This document shows, one piece after another, positions 24,001 through 27,862 of a DNA stretch of 64,000 bases. The notes under the pieces were generated by a model. That model saw only the letters and a list, made by a program, of their open reading frames with translations, ran no database searches and had not been told where the DNA came from. Within the stretch, counting starts at the first letter, position 1; each line of letters starts with the position of its first letter. The position numbers were made by a program, and so were the translations under genes. This DNA is from JAJPXC01 sp964628905 (GTDB lineage: Bacteria; Bacteroidota; Bacteroidia; Bacteroidales; Muribaculaceae). Location of the stretch: contig CAZVNS010000008.1 in assembly GCA_964628905.1 (NCBI GenBank), positions 1 to 64,000 of the forward strand, written 5' to 3'.

Positions 24001-25795
24001 TGTGTATGGCGGTGGCAAGACCTTGTGGAATAACTTCCGCAACGTAGCCAGTATGTCGGCAGGAGCATATCGTCCACCGATAGCAGCTCTTGACAAGGCA
24101 GCCGTGAACATAGCCAAAGGCGTAACTGCCGCCAAGGTAAGTTTCCGCATCTTCACATCGTTGAAGCAGTTGCTATCACTGCCAGCGTATTTGTCGGACT
24201 GCAATCCGTTGTTGCTTGCCAAGAGCATAGCCACGCCTTGGATTGCATGGAAGTGGTCAATGAAGAATCTGCCAATCTTTGAAAAGAGATGGCGCAGCCG
24301 TATGGCAGGAGACCCCCGACTGTTGAAAACAGAGATGGACTGGAAAGCATGGCGAAGCAACATTGTCCAGTTGGCATCACGAGTAGGCATGTCGCCCAAC
24401 GCCTTTGTTGACGCACTGACAGTCTCGATAGGCGCACGCGCGATGTATGAGACCAAATTGAAGAAGTATCTGCGTTGGGGCATGAGCCAAGCAGACGCAG
24501 AGAAACGAGCCAAGCAGGACACAACCATCCTGTTCAATCAGACACAGCAGTCGAGCGAGGGGGCATTCCTCTCAACGATGCAGGTAGACCGCTCGTGGCT
24601 GAGCGTACTGTTTACCGTGTTCCGCAACGCTGGCATGTCGTACACCCGACAGCAGTATGACGCAATCCGCAATCTTGCACGCAGACTGCAACCCGGATAT
24701 GCCGGACTCTCCGAAGAATTCATGGCAAAGCAGATGCGCAGAGACGGCATAGACCCCGACAAGGCAGACACAGAAGCCAAACGCGAATATCGCAGAGGCA
24801 TAATCCGCGACTTCGCGCGACTGGCAGTGTTCGGCTTCGGCTTGCAGCTTGCGTGGAATATGGGCGCATACCTCCCCTACCTGTTGCTTGGAGACGATGA
24901 CGAAGAAAAAGAGAAGATGTGGGATGACATATTCAACCACACCTACTTCGGCAGTGTTGAGGGTTTGACCGGTGGAGACGTGATGAGCGCAGCCGGGCAG
25001 ATGGCACTCAATGGCGAGGGGAACTGGAGCAACCTCACTAAAGATATGCCTTTGGCCGGAGACCTTGCAAACATCTACCGCAAGATAGGTAAAGACAACG
25101 TGTCGGCAATGAACGATGTTGTCAACCTCTTGGCGCAGTCAACGCTTGGTGTCAATCCCCAGACGCTGACCGATGCAGTTGTAGCCGTGATAGACGCTTG
25201 CGGAGACGATACGAACTCACAGAGAGAATGTGCATTGCTGATAACGAGAATCATCAACTGTCCGCAGAGTCAAGTTGACAAACTCTACTTTGACGAGTTG
25301 GGCTTGTCGGGCGAGGAGGCAAGTAAGATGACACCGGCAGAGATAGCCGAGCGATATGCCCAGTACAAGACCATGCGCAACGCACCTCTGACCGGTTGGG
25401 CATACTCCGATGAGGGGCGCGAGGAACAGATGGACAAGTACCGCAAAAAGGTTATCACCGCTGCCAGAGAAGGGCTGACCGAAGTGACAAGCACGGATGC
25501 CGTGAAGGAGTTGCTGAGTGAGTATGATGAGGTAACGAAACGGGAGGCCGCACTTGGGGAGCTGAAGAAAGAGCAGAAGTTTGAGGAATATCGTGAGGGC
25601 ATGAGACAATTGCGCGGAGAGCATGACATGCGCGTGCATAGGAGAGTGGGCCGATACAAGCGCGACATAAGGGAGTTGACCGAGAGGTATCTGACGCCGG
25701 GGATAAGCCGTGCTGAGGCGGACTCGATAGTGGGCGCGATAGGCACAACGAGGGATAAGCTGCTTGAGGATGTGGGACGACTCACGGCACAATAG
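6008..25795 (+). CDS. Giant polyvalent virion protein: ParB, nuclease, N6-methylase, SNF2 helicase and metallopeptidase domains
   Basis: A single uninterrupted frame of 6,595 residues. Visible parts: tandem repeats of ~33 residues (LxGVYxTLKKEGYTPPEY) at 1-65; a glycine-rich hydrophobic stretch ~440-665; a DdrB-type ParB domain ~1553-1735; a PBECR-type nuclease domain ~2037-2147 ending in WLLTAYEKKKK; a DarB-family linker ~2449-2525; an Ado-Met methylase fold with motif I LEGSAGIGN (~3087) and ITNVPF as motif IV (~3152); a SNF2 helicase with GTGKT (~3809), DEAH (~4012), ATGTPISNT (~4064) and QRNGRILRQ (~4350); a metallopeptidase-like ILHEGVWHKG (~5025); and a hydrophobic region ~6270. Proteins of this kind are packaged in virions and injected to block restriction (P1 DarB). 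Placement between ejection proteins and portal fits that role. Catalytic competence of each domain is inferred. Confidence 0.93.
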   Translation: MATNDKSLRGVYSTLKKEGYTPPEYEQFAKDMQDDKNLQGVYNTLKKEGYTPPEYAKFKTDMFGEDAPATPAAEPQGRETSGARPETPSAATTPSAAETPAAEPQGAGAQGGWQPTWQQRMAMDMELRQGMDDFKAHGKELKERTKRVADNNLHRVGLPNAMVEAEAADAGVSTLLMGVEPTTKGGEAGESGEEGKTASGVSPIPHAVKRDKDGDPMIEWLMPDGRLTTDRWEAENAEYVARENRKKHAWEVALRKKGVNPEKPEEVYAYEMRQALEDDEIRLMPGMKPTDVLGGRNIDLQDYTNARNQMKVAMHKLGLDPYDRAQRKLYLDGDYKGIVEIKLKGAESRMKQLEGEYAQWQDAHSESRGAGAFSTPGAVQRTYQADTDTYVNGAANTFPKAAELQRATDEYAALLKTLHDYENGVEANKDENKSWYKQLWTGFKHGLTDPNTWTMGAWGLSAGSGVINAAPGVQDAILALRGVTPETGGWYAGGHFGGQLIGDLPMYAAGGVGGVATKLAGRGLTWAATKTALKGMERKVAERFMMQRLGTRLLQTGVTRTVGGAVNFGTYELLGDMRDQMTNGGWSDDKGNFHQGFSLNHAIHQGGHGALLGSVMGVFGAGFGNLGHYATKAVEPAAGKIATKAGIGTMDVLTEGTIFAAEDIYKFHTMSDEDFDEHYAKKFGYADVTDEKERAKARAEARETMQWNSWGEALSMVGGMKLSGKAMNVAKHPMQTVKSAKEVLDGLKKQGRLDNRTFAERVWSVMDKSPFGITLTKEERQELKDKGYGSLADLLTKKPAADRGGETAGQGKPSPLDGQIELAGIELEEVIEGAKNPLDGYAEVERLIDDANVSQTTRAKVYHLITNNMLPLSTVSGWDVIEHPDGTYTVNAMSADGQVVTTRDFKSKGKADAHVADIRRQAELNAIDLGERASEVRAGRKVFEAAVEEEYPGADLKTVEDIYNRVKSGDEGVTDAMREQVAKIDEAIERNAEVGDEYRPEAMRGQIKEETGIDVDEALKKQDKDRTAEEKAALRTYAERLYPEEARQKAQEESEAYAQSQPSPEQSEAVANYNASRETYSRFESGNPQEQEQARADMDAIGLRYQEALELIDDAFGAEAEMRLAEMRENPWDLVTNPELTADQQEAVLYYINARAALDGVRDAADESAEGKREAVRQAVADRTHVDAGVVIPATMKVDDRQVFIVKGNVVMFEDGTGVDVRNSDNSVIVFDPATGQREFTSPDRIFKVGEAVDPQAEIDNALAEVEAQRNVFPDVEPERSDVSDGSDQSDAPVANVEEYDRGYEDAIEEAKNLSDERVDHYVDVLREGAQKQMQKYGRVDDYIRGRLEALEYVQQDRAGQAVPETEEIVPNPTENPEAEGEIVPEAVSTEQTALERIPRNGDTPIFEKAPDKETAWDGLVEYMENDEQGAIEIAQAQIQRANEDLERLRKKQPKVVTPKLTGDVAAMKAARQQAKEANDKAQEEYQRQIAEAEARQRAWNEIVGVYNTRNAELRRQREEEKQRRNAEAHDAAVAKFEQEQIEQAQKEAERREVGYGKAMPNIVEKYNSAEKVYGNEDEIIIANGEKIKGRWVLSTADATTPSHDPFNGYVKSEGFPMNENGTTVNDRDYEHDIDAQQRNRERGANFDGRALQDPIINSNEGVVVSGNDRDMAGKIAAVAGTDGKYLEYATKYAQKYGFTPEQVAAMPHARIRFEMSEPIEYTTENFHKFNVDDKKAKNNTEKAVEMGKVISDELYGQIVNRLNGFDTIGEYYNDPKAGYDAVQALVSAGVIGVDGIPELIDGGKLSEQGKKLLESILVGKAFSADPNVVRILTDRPAMRQRVVWALQEIADNYHLGADYSLQQEMTAAIHLCDEALNSGFQLGDPVSGFAAQKGLFPELDRSKSYQSVTVQMLGNILNHKNVSELKKALTSYNDNSRPAASGQFSFDFDSGDIKRETKEEIIKQVLEFLQYGTKEQIENARQIAVERRKESVQQDGDAVTVNPTSATEREGINGSSQDQAHPVGGAGDRSIDEWFGPVYTEFQGKPVEAEEYLRDVCEGVAKGALSYPGLAPIDLAWGDKKAGYMKVVIKHPEVVGKLQEILNSCKIIEQSNNRVVLESDTHRVIVSKMKGSTPTDNWLLTAYEKKKKPVSASSSDIETEPEGKRNGTATPQGEPLSDGKVNTLSEDKQVTDAESSKKEKKNSVPDNTTDTGETLSGNGNDTATPKSTVISDGKDNTFFANDQKNKEQSDLKVDESEDKQASATESSKDYTISPATYTNKKGKETPMHRLEFDRELSKDEEAAIKKFASEKTGEGRFAPARGWKDRENGGWLFRTEEDARKAAEMIGNEEAVADNQPLSREDIASEARGKSQAGGLRSKKAPINRVDVEGLIGDLKGASIVSAISGGAVDVRLSEHAVPVEPKKPSEGKRSLQISDEMKADEDILRDLLGIDDEEIGDVHFRDTDGLTPEQKRKVYAVGVNYSLGYFDQGIVSFPDFAQAMVGRLGQKIKPWLKSFYEGAKRIPGYDESRFTPTEEVDRFDVANFDKPSADVLRQAEVMVAERKAREATAQAEKEITETRNQKRKEHDKQTETDTAALGEKAEAVASEAESVAETGADRGELNRAAEEIDETLDELGDQLAVLGYYEADFDAPEHEVFGLRRSAEKKAVKDAKRLATQLINDLGIDLAQATTTTTTDRKGKRKTKKKPLAVSNLTRTDGDVTINLPMPDGRNLHINIGLQPTHERGIEPKRGGGAWEGDNLEVDCIMYRFDRLNGRGDDNNHFLNPDVTYAQMLADIQRTAKWGMPKREPDIFDKADEVAAQAKAKREATKEETEAIADLLKGGKPKDEKKSVSSRREVKPEQPIGDLFSGLYDEPQTEKADEKTDLQPRTGTGEREGGHQPQQNEPLGESQRNEAERTDGRGVDRGSVEHPLSDTERSRGVSRLPQGAERIDRLPEGERRNTRNNHAERGVDYAPKGEDGRIKANLDAIRLAKQLLESGESATPQQMEVLRKFSGWGGLGKAFNEKPGGPYAPANPIVKELKELLGEEGYADAEMSRNSAYFTPAVVIGTMWDIVKSMGFKGGKVLEGSAGIGNILGLMPRDLSDRSDIHAVEVDRTTGGILSLLYPDAKVDIQGFEQTKIRNNSVDLAITNVPFVTGLHVIDETGDKDLSKKFRDIHDFCIAKNIRKLKEGGIGIFITSSGTMDNSARLRAWIGNEGNADVVGAFRLHNKTFGGTPATSDIIVVRKRVNGRVSPNAIDITDVTGVRVAEFDTGDTRKVKGVEVPIIKRMAMEYNKYFAEHPENMAGEMMFNFEKGVTYHPTSRSLFPVEGKEQSAMLKAWAERMAELADEGVPAERVEETRINEQLGEGVKEGSMVLNSQGELCMARMGEAVPLGLNKNKVKGHTKAECFKAYTAIKKALADVLEYQSSHDDDAGLEPLLKELNRAFDSFTRTYGNLHKNTAIAFLRNDVDFSSIFALETYSEKGDKKGNKVVKVGKTDIFSRRVIDTEKEPQPTTIKDGILASLYKTGGVDADYIAQALGMSVEDVKREIVKSGLGFENPANGTMEVSYQYLSGNVREKLHIAQENNEDGRYDTNISALQRALPMTIPAHLIEFSIGSSWIDPKLYEAYVEEKTGLKVRLTNVGGTWIMKTPWSTYNEKNRSMGVVSKLCNKTIMGHELIESAMTNRSITVSKTERHYDGTSETITDREATSACMARVDDIRAEFKDWAREKMQSDPEMSAVIEATYNERFNNYAPMRIPDEFVPKHFGGQVSELHGKAFALRPHQGKAVVRGTTEPVLLAHEVGTGKTFTLISTAMEMRRLGTARKPMIVVQNATVGQFVESAKEIYPNAKVLTIEEADRTSDGRKNFYAKIKYNDWDMIIVPQSVFERIPDSEERQMAYVKDFIEEKTQALEAMREADDSGRNPLVRRAERELEDLQEQLANLTESLQKKNEGRKDEAEPTGRKRDGKREAKAKQNAEVKAKERLDREVDDVENFDDMGIDAILVDEAHEYKHLGFATAMQRGVKGIDPSYSKKALGVYLKAQAVMERNNGRNVVFATGTPISNTAAEIWTFMRYLMPADRMKEYGIYYFDDFVRNFGDLAQRLEFINGKFKEVCRFAGYVNLPELVRIWSSVADTVLTRDAGDVSDKIPELEGGKAQDIYLPQTKALRSVMKFIRTELERYEQMTGKDKKENSHIPITMYGIGVAAAVDARLVLADAEDDPNSKTNAAVREALRSLNDSKKYNGTVAIFADHYYNRRSGFNLYEDIRDKLIAAGVPESQVVIIKGGNSMSVKKKLEIFDKVNAGEIRVVLGSTYTLGTGVNIQERLHTLIHVDAPGRPMDYTQRNGRILRQGNLHKDMGIPVRVIRLGVEDSADVSAYQKLKTKGAIADSIMNGSELMNNSMENRVMSEEEDQYGDMLAQLSGSEYAMLKNQAEREVRNLTSKQKQHEIDQIHLHNSIPTEKGFIAGAERRIGIETANLETIGKHFPEGKITKVTIGKLTFGGIDAMEDFFKEQNAKKKEASENVEKTGDAYHSSMTINVNGLDFVVTTDIDRVVSNTGQMTLDTSTAMTLTCDALQLKESVPYMRVKEAMKIIAEDVATGNKSRKLLSDAQYSLSSHSEQLQQMEARYGKEFPYTKELADAKKRLEEYTEKMREEMEAKEKKYAEMDKSVEAASNVELTDEDEAPAESNGDKTRFRVIDEGEDELLSFLNSQPLKKGYRYAQWADMGVRPPMTAKVNGEWRPPMIFSQWEQSEEGMRKANGKADLVQGNGRTTRDVAYNPYFHIRTSPLNDQFTAAYDRPELIVVEGYYPESEETSGYQAEGAEDSVGLMDWHSGSVNGQLSDATKVQTMLSRYFKPSRIVPWSEVADLIMERVGNQKITFPINAVPPMLRAELAKRGARFGDVSGQVAEGDIAMLHELRDRVNAGEHDAGLEKAQAYLDAYDSSEEAKEDRGKALAKKLNLPVRFITTREEAEQLPTARKRNAKGFYDESADRRGETAITVVLPNHVNVADVVGTILHEGVWHKGIRLFCKDETELNNLLDHLYGNSSKRIVAEIDAEADAMYKRTLDIKKRKYGNDVFGEARAVAETERMKREGKFRRDATEEFGARVTEEIKDGDFEKMSEDRLSFFGKIYAFVEKAISKILAGLNVRMPKKYVRKDWRIFSHLFYERLRKGETPEEFEARTGKEWNPIFEEAERVAARFKDERKAENKKPTWQETCYALTDSPQPHQKDAGLDSQTKSDVAKIQKISERLKIAVSEMPKEGYGRNGLLYELAKALGATIPSSSNSNYAIINIAGVGNTTVRVSNHSAIVGNFNQTSNNVGIVIKTSNNRFRNEEGVDYVEFMYYGDKVEGDGNRQRAIIDGLRHYIETGSFEKMPEVDRLNTSGRYREAVDGLEDVVYFRDGGLGLEEAITKMKAEAAQANTDNLQARRDAMRAIGGNLNHLRQAMARQREYDVTTVKSITDLAKVLLEANMLDDLSKYEVKRILSAVNNVVGRQDVSRYVEKVMDIMVDNQLRMGANALGKLLTIKGSRVDARGIEVQGELDPEGVAIAKVVRKATPLPKDEIDNLIADAIDRMSSSDTAIADEATIQYAGLQIARQFVENITESKAEEKLLRESIKQAKAEKDAGQMDDTAYKQYVAATEDAIRQNKIERAESYRELVGMVGDTMSESIERAKAWREGEKQRVGEIHHNANSDMEGRPTDEHHKNDRTQKLANNSAVRFLLAPLATFDQMLRMFGRKNVRGEGYLWNRYMRGWVEATEKEYTGYRDALKRLDDKVSEVYGKKMQWGDLFSIDRKLPKASVRFMDGGEMKEHELTQGNLLYIYMADKMSDGRMKLRKMGITESDIEDIKDFLVPTFIELADWMQEEFLVEKRNEYNEVHKRMFGASMAAIENYFPLKILSNARMEEVDVADDTTDTALPATSTGSIIKRRRNNLALDVTGANAFSVILDHLQQMERWAAFAEYNRDLNTLLSYKRFRNQVMNMSSVYGGGKTLWNNFRNVASMSAGAYRPPIAALDKAAVNIAKGVTAAKVSFRIFTSLKQLLSLPAYLSDCNPLLLAKSIATPWIAWKWSMKNLPIFEKRWRSRMAGDPRLLKTEMDWKAWRSNIVQLASRVGMSPNAFVDALTVSIGARAMYETKLKKYLRWGMSQADAEKRAKQDTTILFNQTQQSSEGAFLSTMQVDRSWLSVLFTVFRNAGMSYTRQQYDAIRNLARRLQPGYAGLSEEFMAKQMRRDGIDPDKADTEAKREYRRGIIRDFARLAVFGFGLQLAWNMGAYLPYLLLGDDDEEKEKMWDDIFNHTYFGSVEGLTGGDVMSAAGQMALNGEGNWSNLTKDMPLAGDLANIYRKIGKDNVSAMNDVVNLLAQSTLGVNPQTLTDAVVAVIDACGDDTNSQRECALLITRIINCPQSQVDKLYFDELGLSGEEASKMTPAEIAERYAQYKTMRNAPLTGWAYSDEGREEQMDKYRKKVITAAREGLTEVTSTDAVKELLSEYDEVTKREAALGELKKEQKFEEYREGMRQLRGEHDMRVHRRVGRYKRDIRELTERYLTPGISRAEADSIVGAIGTTRDKLLEDVGRLTAQ
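8417..8444 (+). repeat. Second dispersed repeat family, copy 1
   Basis: CGGCGAAACCGCCGGGCAGG followed by GTAAGC: a short stem (CGGCG/CGCCG) with a conserved tail GGGCASGGTAMGC. Related copies lie at 33549-33579 and 42324-42350, each inside a different coding sequence. Confidence 0.5.
11922..12104 (+). CDS. Possible embedded small gene in an alternative frame of the giant gene (60 aa)
   Basis: An ATG-initiated ORF in the +1 frame relative to the giant gene. It encodes a charged helical protein starting MEQKSKSKTPDKSQLSEEKR and ending KTKPIPWEELGIEV. Its composition (amphipathic Lys/Glu/Gln helix with a clean PIPWEELG end) is more protein-like than the giant frame at this point, which reads as a low-complexity linker. 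It stops just before the PBECR domain begins. It may be an expressed overlapping gene or the fossil of a separate small gene that the giant frame has overrun. Confidence 0.45.
   Translation: MEQKSKSKTPDKSQLSEEKRAFNKMAMLSQSIQQVQQSEKASMAAAKTKPIPWEELGIEV
14655..14867 (+). CDS. Possible embedded small gene in an alternative frame of the giant gene (70 aa)
   Basis: In the +1 frame an ATG at 14655 opens 70 residues beginning MRKLTYNLAPALESEKED and ending RSEAGAYLDYLRAQNA, with a well-formed helical middle (LTDEEWIEVVSSILCL). The frame is also open upstream to 14604. The giant frame here is a Gly/Arg/Glu-rich linker just before its methylase module. As with 11922-12104, the ORF sits exactly at a module joint. 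Translation is unproven. Confidence 0.5.
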   Translation: MRKLTYNLAPALESEKEDTNLNRMNRWERASGMKLSELTDEEWIEVVSSILCLTRSEAGAYLDYLRAQNA

Positions 25796-25832
25796 TTAAA
25801 CGAGCGGGGGCGAAGGTATTAAATATCTTTGC
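25792..25832 (+). promoter_or_regulatory. Late-type promoter 4 (for the portal gene)
   Basis: ATAGTTAAA (25792-25800, overlapping the giant gene's stop codon), 24 bases, ATCTTTGC (25825-25832; -7 box TATCTTTG). The portal ATG lies 50 bases downstream. Confidence 0.7.
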
Positions 25833-25882
25833 TCCTGCATTTCGGCCTAAAGGCCTCACACGACACCAAATAAAAATTGACA

Positions 25883-27832
25883 ATGGCAAAGAAATTACAT
25901 AGATTGAGTCGGGTAGCGGCGAAGAGCGAGCTTGACAGCGTTAGGCAGGCTAAGAAGATGCTTGGCGAGAGCCGTGCGTTTGACGTGTTGTGGGAAGCGC
26001 AGAGCTACTGGCTGGCGATGGAGAGGTTCCGCACCGACCGCGAAAGGAATAAGAAATACACCTACGGACGGCAGTGGGATGACTGGATATGTGTAGAGGG
26101 GAAGATGATGCGGGAGGAAGATTATATCAAGAGCCAGGGGAATATACCGTTGAAGAACAACCTCATCAGACGGATGGTTCAGGCGGTGCTTGGTGTGTAC
26201 CGGAGTCAGGCGAAAGAGCCGACCTGCACGGCGCGCGACCGGGATGAGCAGAAGTATGGGGAGACGATGAGTACGGTGCTACAGTGCAACATGCAGCTTA
26301 ACAGGATGAGTGAGATAAACGCGCGATGCATGGAGGAGTTTCTGATAAGCGGATTTGTGGTGCAGAGGAAGTGGTATGGTTGGCGAGACGGGAAACTGGA
26401 TTGCTGGACGGACTATGTGCAGCCGAACAATTTCTTTATCGATAACAATATGCGCGACTTCCGCGGGTGGGATGTGAGCTGCCTTGGGGAGGTGCATGAC
26501 ATCTCGTTTGAGGAGTTGTGCGGACGCTTCGCGCACGAGCCGGGGGATTATAATCGCCTTGCCGAGATATATAAATTGGCGCGAGACAGGAATGCGCTTG
26601 CGACGGCATACGATGATTTCGGTTATCCGTTACAGGGATATTATGACTTCCTTGTGCCGAGGGACACGAGCCGTTGCAGGGTGATCGAGGTGTGGCGCAG
26701 GGAGTCGAAGCCTCGCTACCGATGCCATGACTTGAACAATGGGGATGTGTTCAAGATAGATGTTGAGGACTTTGAGGAATTTGTGGGCAGCGAGAACCGG
26801 GAGCGACTACGGATGGCCGCGGAGGCAGGGTTGGAGGTCGATGAGGTGCCACTGGTGCAATATGAGTGGTTTATGGACTCGTACTGGTATTACTACTACC
26901 TGACCCCGTTTGGGGATATACTTGACGAGGGTGAGACACCGTACGAGCATAAGAGCCACCCATATGTGTTCAAGGCATATCCATTCATAGATGGGGAAAT
27001 ACACTCGTTTGTGAGCAACGTGATAGACCAACAGCGGTATACGAACAGACTGATAACGATGTACGACTGGATAATGCGGGCGAGTGCGAAGGGTGTGCTT
27101 CTGTTTCCGGAGGACTGCCTGCCCAGGGGTATGAGCATGGAGGATGTGGCGGATGAGTGGGCGCGGTTCAACGGCGTGATAATGATAAAGAGTCCGAAGG
27201 ATGGACGCAGCCTGCCGCATCAGATAGCCAATAACTGCACTCAGATAGGGATATCGGAGCTGCTGAGTATGCAGTTGAAATTTTTTGAGGACATATCGGG
27301 CGTGAACGGAGCGTTGCAGGGGAAACCCGGCTACAGCGGTATGTCGGCGAGCCTTTACAGTCAGCAGACGCAGAATGCCACTACGAGTCTGCTGGACTTG
27401 CTTGATACATTTGCGTCGTTTGTCAGGGAGGGGGCGTATAAGGACGTGAAGAACATGCAGCAGTACTACGACACACCGAGGGTGTTCAACATCGCCGGTA
27501 AGAACTCAGCGATAGTTGAGTATGACCCACGGAAGATAAGGGATGTGGAGTTTGATTTGAGCATTGTGGAAAGCACTGCGACCCCGGCGTACAGAGCGAT
27601 GGCGAACGAGATGCTGATGCAGCTGTGGCAAGCCCAGGCGATAAGTGTGGAGCAGCTGCTTGAGCATGGGGACTTCCCCTTTGCGGACGAGTTGCTACAG
27701 AGCATACAGAGCCAGAAAGAGCAGCTTGAGCAGGGGCAAGTGCCGGACGGATTGTCGCCCCAGTTGGCGCAACAGGCGCAGCAGGGAGCGAATATGCAAG
27801 CCGTGGGGCAAGCACAAGCGATGCTTCAGTAA
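25883..27832 (+). CDS. Portal protein
   Basis: A protein of 649 residues forming the dodecameric vertex through which DNA is packaged and ejected. The sequence has the hallmarks of P22-type portals: the early block YTYGRQWDDW, NNLIRRMVQAVLGVYRSQ, the core PNNFFIDNNMRDFRGWD, and a C-terminal Gln-rich helical barrel region (LEQGQVPDGLSPQLAQQAQQ). The ATG at 25883 is preferred over an in-frame TTG at 25877. A dedicated late-type promoter precedes it, and it faces terL convergently. Confidence 0.88.
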   Translation: MAKKLHRLSRVAAKSELDSVRQAKKMLGESRAFDVLWEAQSYWLAMERFRTDRERNKKYTYGRQWDDWICVEGKMMREEDYIKSQGNIPLKNNLIRRMVQAVLGVYRSQAKEPTCTARDRDEQKYGETMSTVLQCNMQLNRMSEINARCMEEFLISGFVVQRKWYGWRDGKLDCWTDYVQPNNFFIDNNMRDFRGWDVSCLGEVHDISFEELCGRFAHEPGDYNRLAEIYKLARDRNALATAYDDFGYPLQGYYDFLVPRDTSRCRVIEVWRRESKPRYRCHDLNNGDVFKIDVEDFEEFVGSENRERLRMAAEAGLEVDEVPLVQYEWFMDSYWYYYYLTPFGDILDEGETPYEHKSHPYVFKAYPFIDGEIHSFVSNVIDQQRYTNRLITMYDWIMRASAKGVLLFPEDCLPRGMSMEDVADEWARFNGVIMIKSPKDGRSLPHQIANNCTQIGISELLSMQLKFFEDISGVNGALQGKPGYSGMSASLYSQQTQNATTSLLDLLDTFASFVREGAYKDVKNMQQYYDTPRVFNIAGKNSAIVEYDPRKIRDVEFDLSIVESTATPAYRAMANEMLMQLWQAQAISVEQLLEHGDFPFADELLQSIQSQKEQLEQGQVPDGLSPQLAQQAQQGANMQAVGQAQAMLQ

Positions 27833-27862
27833 GTATCAAGTCAGAGTTACAAGTGATTAAGT

